Origin: Serripes groenlandicus
Taxonomy: Eukaryota; Mollusca; Bivalvia; Cardiida; Cardiidae
Assembly (NCBI GenBank): GCA_031761405.1
Contig: JASEVX010000001.1
Location: 46,450,794-46,514,793 of the forward strand
Direction of reading: 5' to 3'
Length of the DNA: 64,000 nt
Shown here: positions 1-10,465 of the stretch, piece by piece
Position numbering within the stretch: position 1 is the stretch's first letter
Layout of the letters: each line of letters starts with the position of its first letter
Program-made: the position numbers and the translations under genes
The notes under the pieces: generated by a model
Told to the model about the DNA's origin: nothing
Seen by the model: the letters and a program-made list of their open reading frames with translations, nothing else
The model's database searches: none

Positions 1-375
1 TGGTGCATTGGTGGCTGAAGCAGAGAGGCATGGTCTCACTCATTTCACCGCCACTCTCTCTATCCCCATATTGTAGATAATGCCCTCTCCTACCTCCTCC
101 CTTCTTTGCCTTGGGAAATATTACGTGAATATCATGTTTTTTATGCAATATGTTTGGATGTATAAGTTGCGTGTGAGTGACATTAGTCCTTAATTTTGTA
201 CATTGCTTTGTTTATCTTGGAGTGAACATGGAATTATTTGGCTTAAGTAATCAGGAACATCGATCTACGTCCCTGTCTCAATTCACATATTTTGTATACA
301 TGTATAGATCTTTAACATGGAATACACCGGAAATTGAACGCATATCAATGTTATACTATTAATATAATGTTAATC
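1..375. other. Non-coding stretch, no gene recognised
   Basis: AT-rich sequence without a convincing exon or repeat boundary on either strand. Short open frames here lack splice signals and codon structure. Confidence 0.4.
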
Positions 376-590
376 TCTTTCCCACATATATTCTACAACA
401 AATCCTCAATAGAAGACTTTAATCTAGCCAGCTACTATATAAACTAACCTATCTACGGTCTCTGATCTAGCCAAATCTCTACAATGAATTTTTTTAAATA
501 GAGTTGGAATCATTGTGGCAAAATGAGAAATTACTCACCATACCCATGTTCTCCTTTTGCCATAATATTGTCATATGTCAACGCGCCAAA
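376..590. repeat. Diverged copy of palindromic CCCTTTCCCACAT repeat (PAL family)
   Basis: It begins with ctctttcccacatat and carries the family core (attgtggcaaaatgagaaat, then ctccttttgccataatattg), which folds back on itself. At least twelve better copies occur elsewhere, for example 3467-3679, 8035-8268 and 56795-56990. The far end is lost. Confidence 0.55.
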
Positions 591-719
591 TTTTGAAGAT
601 TTGAGATAGAATACATCTATATTTTGTTCCTAAATATGTAAGATCTCAAACTGCTCCGTACCACTTAACCTGCATTATTGAATTTAAATGAAAATAGGAT
701 TTATATCAATTAAATATTT

Positions 720-905
720 GTAAGTTTTTCTATACATGACCTTAAAATGGGGGACACTCAAAATCCTCTAGCTCATAATCCCCTAGGTCAAAAAATGGCT
801 AGGTATTCAAAATCCCCAAGGTGTAACATACAGGGTATTAAAAATCCCTTAGATGATTTTTGTTTTTGTTTCCCAGGGTGCTCAAAATCCCCTAAACAGA
901 AAGTT
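720..905. repeat. Short imperfect direct repeats with core tcaaaatccccta
   Basis: The core 'caaaatcc(c/t)cta' recurs about every 30-50 bp (ends near 765, 785, 820, 850 and 890) with spacer variation. It looks like a decayed minisatellite next to the CT array. No coding potential. Confidence 0.4.
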
Positions 906-950
906 CAACATCACTAATTGATAATCACGTACATAATTATTCAATCAAAC

Positions 951-1163
<213 letters not shown>

Positions 1164-1445
1164 TTATATTCTACATTTATAAAAACATATATAGAAAAAC
1201 CTACAATCATTCTTCATTAAACAAACATAAACTGAAATGGGTCTACATTGCAAAATGCGTGTTTTATGAGAACAGTCCGGGAACTTTACGACTGACCAAC
1301 GTAGAAGGGTATATATATATATGATACGTATTTTCTCAAACCCAGAGAAACTAATCAATTATTGAAACTCGAGTTTGTTCTAATATTGCCAATATACATA
1401 CATTACAAACATACATGTGTACTAATTCTTTTTTTATTCATTCAG

Positions 1446-1636
1446 CCCATACTGCCAGAGAAAGATACGCCGCCGGAAATATGTCAATGCCTACCTTGTT
1501 TAAATGCCACAATGTTTCTCGTTTTCCCAGTCCTAGTCCGAGTCAATTATTGAAACCCGATTTTGATTTAAGCCATACTGACACATTGTGCACAGATCAA
1601 CTCACAGATCAAGCTGTCAGCTACTTTAATTGCTAA
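1446..1636 (+). CDS. Probable 3'-terminal exon of an unrecognised + strand gene
   Basis: A strong acceptor (ttctttttttattcattcag) at 1426-1445 is followed by an open frame starting after two phase bases. It encodes 62 residues and ends at TAA 1634-1636. The peptide begins HTARERYAAGNMSMPTLFKC, has a Ser/Pro-rich stretch (FPSPSPSQ) and ends QAVSYFNC. An AATAAA lies 133 bp after the stop. Acceptor, open frame, stop and polyadenylation signal together suggest a real last exon. No family is recognised and upstream exons were not found, so they may lie before the window. Confidence 0.5.
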
Positions 1637-1768
1637 TACCTGTAATTTAAAAAAATAGAAATGCTGTAATTTGATTGATTTATTAGCTCACATTATATAT
1701 CGAGGGCTTGGCGTGAAACGGTTGTTACTAAAATTTGTATTTTTTTTTACCAAGGTTAATCACCTCGC

Positions 1769-1774
1769 AATAAA
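1769..1774 (+). terminator. AATAAA polyadenylation signal
   Basis: Canonical AATAAA hexamer downstream of the stop codon at 1636, suitably placed to end the transcript containing exon 1446-1636. Confidence 0.4.
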
Positions 1775-2000
1775 GTCCTTATAAGCGTTAAATAATTTTT
1801 CTTGGTAAACAATAGAAATTTAGGTGTCATTGCGCGTTCTGAGCCTGGCACCTAAATTTGCATTGTTTATAAAGGGGTCAAAATCGCCCCTAAACCCGGG
1901 TTTTCAAAATAGGTTTTAAGTTACAGCCCTCAATATGTAGCTAACGTAATGTTACGTACTGCATGTCTCCTACTCGTGTAACCATTTCCCGTATATACAG

Positions 2001-2184
2001 TGTGTATATACCACGTGACTTTTGACGTCATATTTGCATGGTCAGACGCAATCTCCTTCGCAGAGTTGTCGTTCCTTACACTCACCATACGTGAATGTAG
2101 AGCGCCTATGTAAAAGAGAGTGGGTCAGACGTACAATGCGATATATATCAGTGTGTGTATACCACGTGACTTTTTGACGTCACA
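2001..2184. promoter_or_regulatory. Twice-repeated E-box plus CRE-like module
   Basis: The same block occurs at 2001-2030 and 2151-2184: gtgtatata, then CACGTG (E-box), then TGACGTCA (full palindromic CRE), in the same order and orientation about 150 bp apart. Both hexamer and octamer are perfect palindromes, and the intervening sequence is not duplicated. The block could be a regulatory element of a flanking gene or simply a small duplication. No transcript start is identified. Confidence 0.3.
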
Positions 2185-2515
2185 AATGCTACGGCGGACA
2201 GAAATATTTTTGTAAAAACCGGAGATAGGACATTGTAAGACTGCGCCATGTTTCATTAAAAAGGGTGAAGAAATAAAAAAGTTATCATTGTTTTTGCATT
2301 CTTATCAAGAGCAATTATTGCTGTAGGCATGTTAGGTGTCATTAGAATGTCCCAAACGGTTTTCATTTTGTGAGCTCGTAGCCTTTTCCGGTCGTCAGTC
2401 AATAGAAAGGGCACCCAACTAGCAGAAATCTAATTATTATTTTCATGATTCTCGATAAAATGAAAGGAACAGTTGATAGTAAAATACTAACAATTAGTAC
2501 AATTCCACGCACTGT

Positions 2516-2734
2516 TTATCTAGCATCAATTTGAAGAATTTGTGTTATCTGCGATACAATTTTCGGAATTAAATTTCTTTTTCCATCTATATATGAAACC
2601 TTACCAGAGTGAAACTCATTAACTCGAGTTATTTCGCCAAAAAAATATTTCACTACACTACCGATCAACATTTTAGCTAACTTGATGTCGGACTGAGCTT
2701 CAGTAATGACTACTAGTTTTCGTTTTCTATTCAT
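2516..2734 (-). CDS. Possible small coding exon, unrecognised
   Basis: A 72-codon - strand frame begins MNRKRKLVVITEAQSDIKLA and ends with TAG/TAA-type stop context at 2516. Its composition (Lys/Arg-rich start, alternating hydrophobic residues) resembles real protein more than the surrounding frames. It can be extended a few codons to an AG (ctcgaaatag) that might be an acceptor. No homologue is recognised and no polyadenylation signal is obvious. It could be the end of a gene or a decayed element. Confidence 0.25.
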   Translation of the reverse strand: MNRKRKLVVITEAQSDIKLAKMLIGSVVKYFFGEITRVNEFHSGKVSYIDGKRNLIPKIVSQITQILQIDAR

Positions 2735-2820
2735 TTTGTCAATGACCTATTTCGAGACTCTTTCTACATCATTTTCAAGAGTTGCCAGTCGTTGTCTCTT
2801 CTTTTGTGAGAGAGTACCTG

Positions 2821-3040
2821 TCTTGTACCGAACTTAAAGGCTGATCACTTTGGTTAACTGGCATTTTGTCTTGTACCGCGCTGTTAATTGGAGCCCATCA
2901 ACTAGGCTTTCTCTCCACTTGGTCTTGTACCACGCCGCTAGGCGGACCAACTTGGTTTGCTGTACACTGTCTTCTACTCCAATGTTAGGCTCATCAAATT
3001 GGTTTTCTTTGCTGACCACATGTCTTGTACAGCACTGTTT
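2821..3040. repeat. Degenerate minisatellite, about 50-bp unit, five units
   Basis: The motif tcttgtac (one unit tcttctac) recurs at 2821, 2869, 2923, 2970 and 3023, spaced 47-54 bp. Each is followed by a related 'ctg/ccg...catcaa...tggtttt' segment. The array leaves open frames on both strands, interpreted as by-products. Confidence 0.6.
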
Positions 3041-3148
3041 CCAAACAATAGAAACAAATTCAATTAGTATACACTTAACAAAACTTATAACTGTGCAGGT
3101 ATATATTTGACCGTATTTTGGTAAATATTTGTAGGATCGTTCTCAAAA

Positions 3149-3362
3149 TTAACTCTTTCAGCGCCAAAGGCAATATTAAGCTTTTTGCAAACAATACTGA
3201 TTCAGGCGAGTCAGCTCGTAACGAGCTGTCTCACCTGAAATCAGCATTGTTTACCTTTTAGTTATACAAAATAATCCAAACTTTTATTACATGAGCAATG
3301 GAGACGCCCGATTTTAAACATGGAAGAGTCTACTTTAAACAATTCGGCGCTGAAAGAGTTAA
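3149..3362. mobile_element. TTAA-flanked MITE with perfect 13-bp TIR
   Basis: The element starts TTAACTCTTTCAGCGCC and ends with its exact reverse complement (ggcgctgaaagagttaa). TTAA is the likely target duplication and CTCTTTCAGCGCC the terminal inverted repeat. The middle holds a second palindrome (gtcagctcgtaacgagctg). TTAA duplication is typical of piggyBac/Kolobok-type elements; no transposase is present. A truncated relative lies at 43012-43070. Confidence 0.8.
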
Positions 3363-3466
3363 AGAGATATATGTCATCATATCATATTCATTTCAACGAT
3401 AAATGTGAATGTGTTGAACAACTGCAGCTCGTCGAAAAAGGATGATCTCGTGAATTGGAGAAGAGT

Positions 3467-3679
3467 CTTCCCTTTCCCACATACAACACATTTGCAACAT
3501 CTAGGCATAATTATGGAAAATCTCTATAAGGGAAAAGTTAATTATTGAAAAGAGTTGAAAACATTGTGACACAAGAGGCTATTGCTCACTATGAATAATT
3601 TATACTTTTGCCACACTGTTGTCAAAAGTCGTCTGTTGCAGAGGCGTCAGAAAACGTCTGTATGTGAGAAAGGGTTATT
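3467..3679. mobile_element. PAL family palindromic MITE
   Basis: It begins cctttcccacatacaacaca and ends ctgtatgtgagaaagggtt. The interior carries attgtgacacaagaggctattgctc and a mirrored partner around agtcgtctgttgcagaggcg. Intact relatives are bounded by TTAACCCTTTCCC and its reverse complement, so this is a TTAA-type (piggyBac-like) foldback MITE. Confidence 0.7.
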
Positions 3680-4945
3680 GACGCGCGTGTTCAACCTGAC
3701 TATTAATAACTGCTTGGCAACGCCTTCGCATTGGCGTGAAGAAATGCAGAACATTATTTGGGGGCATATTACGTTGCCAGTTGCGTTGTATTTCTTCATA
3801 ATGTTTCGTACCGCGTTATGTACAGTGAATTCCCATTCGTTGCGCAACCTGCAAATGCCATTGAAAACAATAAATTTACTTTAAGTAATTATTTCAATCA
3901 TAACTGATGATAGATGGGCTTCATTTATTTAACCATTTGTTGTTTTGATTATTAAAAATAAGGGAATTTTGGAACTATCCTCAGATTGATGCACATCGGC
4001 GTTGACAAGTCCAATGGCTATTCCGCGTTGCACAATTGATATTCGTCACATTTTTGTGGCGATTGGTTTGACAATCGCCACAATGCTAACAGAAACAACA
4101 ACAACGAACAATATTTACATAGTCGGTTTTGAAAAATCGGTTGATATTTATTTTCCTTACTGCAAACTAATTTACTCACATCCGTTATAGTTCCATCATT
4201 GATGCAGATACGCGATTAATAATAATTATGTCAGTGCTAATTTGGTACCGGATTGTTACTAATATTTGAGTTTTATCGAGACATTATCTACATATAGAGT
4301 TAAAATATGTAAATATTATCTTCGTCATGATTTGGCAGATAATAAATATCATTGCGCGTTCTGCCTTGCAAATAACGGCAAATAACTAAAATCTGGAAAT
4401 TCCAAAAGGTTCTATAAATAGCCACCCGATACGACTCAGGTTATTCCACTGAGCAGGTGTTAAGTTATCGGGGTTATGGTACTGTAGCAGTAACATGGTA
4501 TACCATTATACCGTATGGTATGGGGTTATCTGTTAATATAGACTTAACATACCATCGGGTTTATAAATAGCATCGGACGGACTGCGCATCACGAGCAGAA
4601 TCTTGAGGGTCTGCTTGGGTACCTTATGCCTATATATTTGAGCAAATTAATATTTAGATCTATTTAATAATAGTTATTATGCTCAGTCTCTAAACTTCTT
4701 TTTTTAATGAAGATGTTTTTTGTATATGAAGATGTGAGTTACAAAATGTATGCATACTTCTAATAGGGAGGTAAACATATTTAAGTCATTTTTGTTTTTA
4801 TATATATATTATATTTATTTATATATATATATAATTATATATGTGTATATGATGGTTTGTCTGTTAGGTATATTGGACAAGTTGCTGAAAAAAGTTAATA
4901 TCAAACCCTGATATTAAACCTATTTAAAAGAGGTATATCAACATG
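3680..4945. other. Non-coding stretch with a perfect 12-bp hairpin
   Basis: No supported exon. It holds a perfect stem (ttgtggcgattg at 4054-4065, caatcgccacaa at 4072-4083, 6-base loop). There is also a palindrome-rich patch at 4460-4570 built on variants of ataccatnnnnccgtatggtat. The surrounding AT-rich sequence (4790-4860) is mostly TA repeats. Confidence 0.45.
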
Positions 4946-4949
4946 TAAG

Positions 4950-5089
4950 TGTAACGAATATGCAAATTAGCATCACCGTTTCGGGTGATGAGGTTTAGGG
5001 TTAGATATATAAGACAAGTGGACCCCTTCAGGGTTGAATATACTTTTCGCTGAAGGGATCTTCTGCGTCTTTAAGCCCTGCACGTTACA
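4950..5089. repeat. TRIM left LTR
   Basis: 140 bp, TGTAACG...CGTTACA. It differs from the right LTR at cttcagggttgaata versus ctttagggttgagta. It contains a short inverted pair, caccgtttcgggtg. Confidence 0.85.
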
Positions 5090-5197
5090 TTTGGTGGCCA
5101 ATGTGGGGGGATGAAGACAACTGCCATACCGGAGTTACCTTACCCCTGGATTTCCCAGGCCAAGACTCGGGACGAGTCTTCTCGGAGTGGGAAGTAT

Positions 5198-5337
5198 TGT
5201 AACGAATATGCAAATTAGCATCACCGTTTCGGGTGATGAGGTTTAGGGTTAGATATATAAGACAAGTGGACCCCTTTAGGGTTGAGTATACTTTTCGCTG
5301 AAGGGATCTTCTGCGTCTTTAAGCCCTGCACGTTACA
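5198..5337. repeat. TRIM right LTR
   Basis: 140 bp, the same ends as the left LTR, followed immediately by the target duplication TAAG. Confidence 0.85.
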
Positions 5338-5341
5338 TAAG

Positions 5342-5824
5342 TATCAAGGTGAAAAGTATATGAGTAGGTATGACTTTCTCCAGTAGCCAATTATATGAAT
5401 AGGAAGGGTCTCCGAAATGCCGGACACACATCCGTACACAATTTGTCCAAGTGATCCCCGCACCCCAACCCCACTCCGGGACTAGCTGTACCTTATTTTT
5501 AATGTAATATATAGTAATATATATTTTTGAATGGAATAGTATCTACACTACACTGATGTGCCAGTAGGCAGACTAAAAGAAAGATATACCTTTAGGCCTA
5601 TACATATATATAGCTAGCCGTACCCCAGGACCCAGGGGTGTGGATGTGGATGATCTGATTTTGTTTGGCACTTTCATAATTAAATAACATCTCGAAGAGA
5701 TACGTACTACGTGCACTCACAGACCTCCGTACATTGCAGTTATTAGATCAAGGTCTCTGGTGCAATTTACATTTGCAAATGTTTCAAGGTGGCCCCAACC
5801 CCATCCTATGCAGCAGTAGATGAT
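5342..5824. other. Non-coding stretch
   Basis: No exon, RNA gene or repeat boundary that I can support. It includes AT-rich (atatata) tracts. Confidence 0.4.
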
Positions 5825-5955
5825 TGGTCTCAGCTTGGCAGATTGAAATGCGCATGCGCGCCGAAGAATTTTACGGCAATCTACGGAAATTTCGGATTGT
5901 TGCGCCATCTTGCTTTCAATACCACCGGTACATGAAGGCGTACATTGGGTTGCTT
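5825..5955. repeat. Dispersed repeat, partner of 7808-7945
   Basis: Both copies share gcgcatgcgcg, then gaattttacggcaatctac, then gcgccatcttg, then a final tacattgggttgctt. Overall similarity is high with scattered differences. Element type unknown. Confidence 0.6.
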
Positions 5956-6649
5956 CATTGTATTGCAGTAATCATTAATTATGCGACGGGTTAATGTTTT
6001 CTAAGGCTCGGTATCACAATTGACTGGATTGAGGAACAAACGTGTCCACCGTTTACGTAAAACAGACCAATGAACTAACGGCGACGTAAGATCAAATTAT
6101 TATCTCTTATTCTTAAGCGGTTAGATTTTGAATTTTCTAGCAAAAAGATTGAATCTTCTGCGTCAAAAGTGGCTTTGTGGAGATTTTGTTCAACTGAATA
6201 TTCATTTTCGGGATCCGGTTAAGGCTCCTTGTTTGAAACAACTAACATTTTGAATTCAGCTGAACCTGAAGAAGTGACCATATACTTCGGATATGAATCG
6301 TTTCGGACCGCGACTCCTATTCATGATTATCGTTTTCTTAATAATCAAGTATGACTATGAACAAGTATTGGTTACACTGGGTGATCCGTTTAAGTGTTAA
6401 ATAGATTTAGATCTTGCATTAAAATTTCACCAATTAAATTATTGTATGAAAAAATTCCCATTTTGGTGTTCTCTTATCATTCCTCTTTAGACTACTGTAG
6501 CAATGTTGTATACTACGTTCAGTATCGGGATAAATAATATCTGAAGTACTGTTAAATTACCCAGGCAACTCGGTGATAAAGCTAAAATACTAATAACATT
6601 TGTGTAAAACACCATCAAACAAACATATTCTTTATTGAATCATTTGTCA

Positions 6650-6745
6650 CAAGGAGAGAAAACATCCAGCCAGCCAGGGGCTCGAACCCGATACCTCTCG
6701 CTTTCAGGGCAAGCACTCTACAGACTGAGCTAACCCGGCCGCTTA
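6650..6745 (-). repeat. tRNA-derived SINE head or tRNA pseudogene (anticodon TGA)
   Basis: Read on the - strand, a cloverleaf-like head begins GGCCGGGTTAGCTCAG. It has a D-arm, an anticodon stem with loop CCTGAAA (anticodon TGA), a B box GGGTTCGAGCC and an acceptor partner CCTGGCT. It lacks the long variable arm expected of a serine tRNA. A decayed second copy with the same adjoining sequence (cacaagg..gagaaaaaca) lies at 6938-7015. A SINE or tRNA-related repeat is therefore more likely than a working tRNA gene. Confidence 0.55.
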
Positions 6746-6937
6746 TATGTGATCTCTCCAACTGTTTAAAAGTTCAGACCGCGACATACACCCCAGCTTT
6801 TAAAACTGGAAATTCGTCCTTGAAATTTGGAAAACCAGTGCCAAGGATGTCATTAATTGCACTGTAAATAAGTGTAATCGCTGTAAGACTAAGACTGACC
6901 AAGCAATGCTGTCACGGTCCTTATTGGGCGCAAATGT

Positions 6938-7015
6938 CACAAGGGGGAGAAAAACATGTAGCCAGTCCAGGGCTCAAACCATGACCTCTAGCTTTCAGGG
7001 CAAGTACTCGACTCT
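6938..7015 (-). repeat. Decayed copy of the tRNA-like repeat at 6650-6745
   Basis: It shares cacaagg..gagaaaaaca, the degenerate B-box region (ccagggctcaaacc) and cctctagctttcagggcaag with the better copy 290 bp upstream. The acceptor half is missing. Confidence 0.5.
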
Positions 7016-7084
7016 CTCCAACTCTGTAAAGGTTCAACCTGACACATTCAAATGATTAATTCATATTTAACGCTGCTTTCAACA

Positions 7085-7585
7085 ATTTTACAGTTATTTT
7101 TTTTAACCTGTACCGCAAAAATATGAACAAATCTCTTTAAATGAAAGTACAATAATGGAATAATGGTGAAAGCATGTTGACAAAAGGAGATATTGCTTGT
7201 TTTGCATTATAATTGTAAAAATCATGAAAAAATACTTGGCCGTAAACTCTTGATTTATTGTTTATATAGGATAATGTTTATGCAGCTTTCTTCCTTATTT
7301 CAGTCACTAAAAAACCAGTATTGCTGATAAGCTTTTCATCAGCCCGTCCTGAAGGCAAACTACTACGCAATCGAAGCGGTCACATTTTCGTTTACTTTGC
7401 AATGTGTTAAGGAAGATCTCATTAATTGAAAGTATGATTGTTGATAAAGTTGGGAACATTGCGAAAAAAAGAAAGAAATGCTCATAATGGAAATTTCTTC
7501 TATTGACACAATGTTTTCAAAAAACTTCTGCTGCAGATGCATCATAACATGTCTACACGTATGTTGGAAAGGGTTAAGGGTCATC
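7085..7585. repeat. PAL family fragments
   Basis: Two pieces: 7090-7205 (aatctctttaaatgaaagta, then caaaaggagatattgctt) and 7355-7580 (cgaaaaaaagaaagaaatgctc, then ctgctgcagatgcatc, then ttggaaagggttaa). They are probably one copy interrupted by the unrelated sequence at about 7215-7350. Confidence 0.5.
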
Positions 7586-7686
7586 TCTCATTTACTAGAG
7601 GTTGCAGGCTTGTTGAAAATCTAAGGAATGAACCATAGCCTATAAGGCTATAAAATACCTATATTGAAATGAATTGCTTCCTGTAC

Positions 7687-7800
7687 AGTCTTCGTGGTTT
7701 AGTGGTTAAAGTTTAAGCATTTGGAGAGGGAGATTAGGTTTCGAATGTTGTGTCAAACTTAATACTTTAAAAAAGGTAGTCAGTGCTGCTCTGGGCACTA
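7687..7800 (+). repeat. tRNA-related SINE head fragment
   Basis: cgtggtttagtggttaaag resembles an A box, and aggtttcgaatgttg 33 bp later resembles a B box. It is followed by SINE-like tail sequence (cagtgctgctctgggcac) and then by the dispersed repeat 7808-7945. Confidence 0.4.
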
Positions 7801-7807
7801 GACTGTT

Positions 7808-7945
7808 GGTCTCTCTAGCTGGCAGAATGCAATGCGCATGCGCGTCGATGAATTTTATGGCAATCTACTGAAATTTGGTAAAATTTTGGATAGAGGCGCC
7901 ATCTTGGTTTCAACACCACCGATACATGAACACGTACATTGGGTT
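7808..7945. repeat. Dispersed repeat, partner of 5825-5955
   Basis: Second copy in the same orientation: gcgcatgcgcgtc, aattttatggcaatctac, gcgccatcttggtttcaaca, tacattgggttgctt. Confidence 0.6.
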
Positions 7946-8034
7946 GCTTTGGGTAAGCTGCCAGTACTACTGGTCCATTTATCCCGACACCAGCCAGTTA
8001 GTAGCTAAGTTATAATGATAACCCTGCAACCCTG

Positions 8035-8268
8035 ATTGCCAAGCCCTTCCCACAAACAACAAATTCACAGCAAACGAGTTTGAAACTGTACTGCAAAAAT
8101 ACGGAAAAATCTCTTTAAATAAAAGTACAATAATTGAATAGTGGTGAAAACATGGTGACAAAAGGAGAAATTGCTTGTTTTGAACAATTTCTTCTTTTGT
8201 TGCCATGTTTTTAAAAAGCTGTCTGCTGCAGAGGCGTCAGAAAACACCTATATGAGGAAAAGGGTTAA
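8035..8268. mobile_element. PAL family palindromic MITE
   Basis: It starts cccttcccacaaacaacaaa, with inner mirror halves gtgacaaaaggagaaattgc and ttcttcttttgttgccatg. It ends ctgctgcagaggcg...gaaaagggttaa. TTAA/CCCTT termini are as in other copies. Confidence 0.65.
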
Positions 8269-8520
8269 GACTAGCATATGACCTTGCCAGTGTGCGATCT
8301 TCTGCACTCGAGGCGGACACTCTTTCACTACACCACAGAATGTTTAACAAGGAATAAATAAATAATGCATGTATAATATTAGTTCTATTGACTGGACTGT
8401 TTCGAAATTTCACCATTTCATGTATCACATTACTAGGTCATCCTAGATTATGCTGTACTTCTGACTCTTGCTCTCTTGAAGATGTTATTTGACTCATCTG
8501 TAGCAAATCCTTTGTATGAG

Positions 8521-10033
8521 TTTTTAGCTCATCTGAGCACGAAGTGCTCAAGGTGAGTTGTTGTGATCGCCTTTTTGAGGTGATGTCTGTCGTGTGTCAA
8601 CATCTTCTCCTCAGTAACCAGTGGGTCAATTAAGATAAAACTTGACAGAAAGCATCCTCTTTGTGACCTCACCAGAATTCCTTCAAATATTTGGGATCCA
8701 TGCAGAATTCTGGTTTCCAAGGCAACGAAACAAAAAATACTTCAAATTTTTTTTTTCCCAAAACTGGTTGGCAGATTTTCAAATAATTTTGAGGAATTGT
8801 TCCTTGGATGACCCTGTATCATATTCCTTCAAGCCATGTTGAATGGTTGAAAATCATAGCTGCCAGGTGACCGGGGCTATTTTGCCTAATATGGCTAAAG
8901 TGAAAACTTAGAAATTCTTCTCCTCCGAAAGTGTCCGGCTGATTTTCAAATAATTCAGTAGAATTGTTCCTTAAGTGACCTACTATCAGATTCCTTCAAG
9001 CCATGTTGATTGTTTAAAAAAAAGATCTGCCAGGGGGCGGGGCTATTTTCCCTTATATGGCTATAGTGAAAACTTAAAAAATCAACTCAGAAAGTGTTGG
9101 GCTGATTTTCAAATAATTTTGTAGAAATGATCCTTAAGTGACCCACTATTAGATTCCTTCAAGCCATGATGATTTATTGAAAAACATGGCCGCCACAGGG
9201 CGGTGTTATTTTGCAATATATGGCTATAGTCAGGGACAAATCTAGTTTTATTTTGCTGCCGTTAAACGGCACTTTCCACTCGGGAAAAAGGTACCGAAAT
9301 TCCCCTATTTCCCCTAAAATTCCCCTAAACTTTAAACTTAAAAAAAAAAAAAAAAAAAAAAAATTTCTTTTTTAAATTTTTTTTTTTTTTTTTAAATTCA
9401 TTTTTTTTATTCAGAGATAACAACTGTAAACACTATGACACTATAATGCAAACTCACCTTATTAATATCAAGTGTATGAGAATATGTAGAGAAGGGAAAG
9501 AAGAGTGGAGTGATTATGAACATGATACAATTGTGGACATCTTCATAAATATGAAGACAAAGAGAATTGACTTGTAAATCCACCATGTCATCAAGTTCAT
9601 AGTGTACCCATGTCATTTTTCCTGGTCTATATTTGCATTGGACTGAGTATCAAGACTTGTCAGATCAGAACAAACTGTTCGAAGTTTTCATGAAGTTGTG
9701 AAAATAAAACACTTTAGAATATCTTCAAAATGTTATACTGTCTTTTTATTCTCGAGACAGTCCGTTTATGTATTTTTCCCCTATTAGGAAAAAAAAATCC
9801 CCTTTTTACCAAAAGGACACTTTCCCCAAAAACCTAGATTAATCCCTGATAGTGGAAGTTCAAAAAATCTTCTCGTCCGAAAGTGTGAGGCCGATTTTCG
9901 AATAATTTTGTTGAAATGTTCCTTTAAGCCATGCTGCTTGGTTGAAAACTGTGGGCGGCGGGGCTTATATGGTTAAAGGAAAAAAATATATAATCAGGTG
10001 AGCGATCCAGGGCCATCATGGCCCTCTTGTTCT
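8521..10033 (+). mobile_element. HE element (hairpin-ended non-autonomous repeat), + orientation
   Basis: The left end is tttttagctcatctgagcac with hairpin gagcac-gaa-gtgctc. The right end is caggtgagcgatccaggg followed by hairpin gggcca-tca-tggccc and ctcttgtt. The interior is a tandem of diverged units of about 165 bp (cgattttcaaataattttg; ccttcaagccatg; a GC-rich ggggcggggcta; tatggctatagtga). No coding sequence. It is interrupted by a 618-bp insertion at 9231-9848. Confidence 0.75.
9231..9848. mobile_element. hAT-like MITE nested in HE element, 5-bp TSD
   Basis: The ends are CAGGGACAAATCTAG and its imperfect inverse (ctagattaatccctg). The host repeat motif ggctatagtg is broken with a duplicated ATAGT (9226-9230 and 9849-9853), which fixes both boundaries. 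CAGGG-type ends fit hAT elements, and a 5-bp duplication fits the hAT5 subgroup. The interior is homopolymer-rich (A and T runs at 9340-9400) and has a further pair of repeats (cggcactttcc, aggacactttcc). No transposase. Confidence 0.7.
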
Positions 10034-10086
10034 CCTTTTGCCCTATTGTTTTCAAATCTCATCAATTATTATACTTTTATTTGTAG

Positions 10087-10180
10087 AGATTCTTCATTTT
10101 TGGCTAGATTATTTGGAAGGTTTCTGGCTTTCTGCTGCCGATTTCGTGAATTTTGGAAGGATGAAAGAAATCAGTTAACA
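10087..10180 (+). CDS. Internal exon of an unrecognised + strand gene
   Basis: The acceptor is atacttttatttgtag and the donor ACA|GTAAGT. Of three frames only one is open; it starts after one phase base and gives 31 residues (DSSFLARLFGRFLAFC, then CRFREFWKDERNQLT). The good splice signals and coding-like composition support an exon. It lies 50 bp after an HE element. The exon at 20304-20410 is on the same strand, but the phases do not join directly (phase 0 out, phase 1 in). Either an intervening exon is missed or they are different genes. Family not recognised. Confidence 0.5.
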
Positions 10181-10299
10181 GTAAGTTTACTTGTTAATTT
10201 TATGTGCATAGGTTTGTTTTGTTGGAGTTTACATGGTTTCAATATTTTTTTAGTTATATCATGACAAAAGTTTCACTTATTCATGATCCCTGTATAAAT

Positions 10300-10465
10300 T
10301 AACCAGTACTAGTACTCACTACTAGGCTATGCATTGTGCCTTCCCTAAGGGAACTCCACCATGACCACAGTGCCACAACTGGGGATTGAACCTGGGAGGC
10401 CCTGTTCTAAATCCTGGATGCTTACCAGTTACCACTAGGCCATGGCTGCGATGCCAGATTCCTAA
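10300..10465 (-). repeat. tRNA-derived SINE fragment
   Basis: On the - strand a tRNA-like head reads gccatggcctagtggtaa with B box ggttcaatccc, followed by a tail (agggaaggcacaatgcatag; actagtac). The tail matches pieces at 30500-30580, 32645-32740 and 52150-52235, defining a second SINE family separate from the caatcaatcaa-tailed one. Confidence 0.55.

Larger units (their letters stand above)
4950..5337. mobile_element. Complete TRIM (miniature LTR retroelement)
   Basis: Two 140-bp direct repeats (4950-5089, 5198-5337) differ at only about two sites. Each starts TGTAACG and ends CGTTACA. They enclose 108 bp. The 4-bp duplication TAAG flanks the whole unit (4946-4949 and 5338-5341). Directly after the first LTR comes tttggtggccaatgtggggg, placed like a primer-binding site. 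Directly before the second is a purine-rich tract (ggagtgggaag), placed like a polypurine tract. There is no coding capacity, so it must be mobilised in trans. The near-identical LTRs suggest a young insertion. Confidence 0.85.

Noticed and set aside
6675..6742. Functional serine tRNA (anticodon TGA)
   Set aside because: No long variable arm, attached SINE-like sequence and a decayed second copy nearby.
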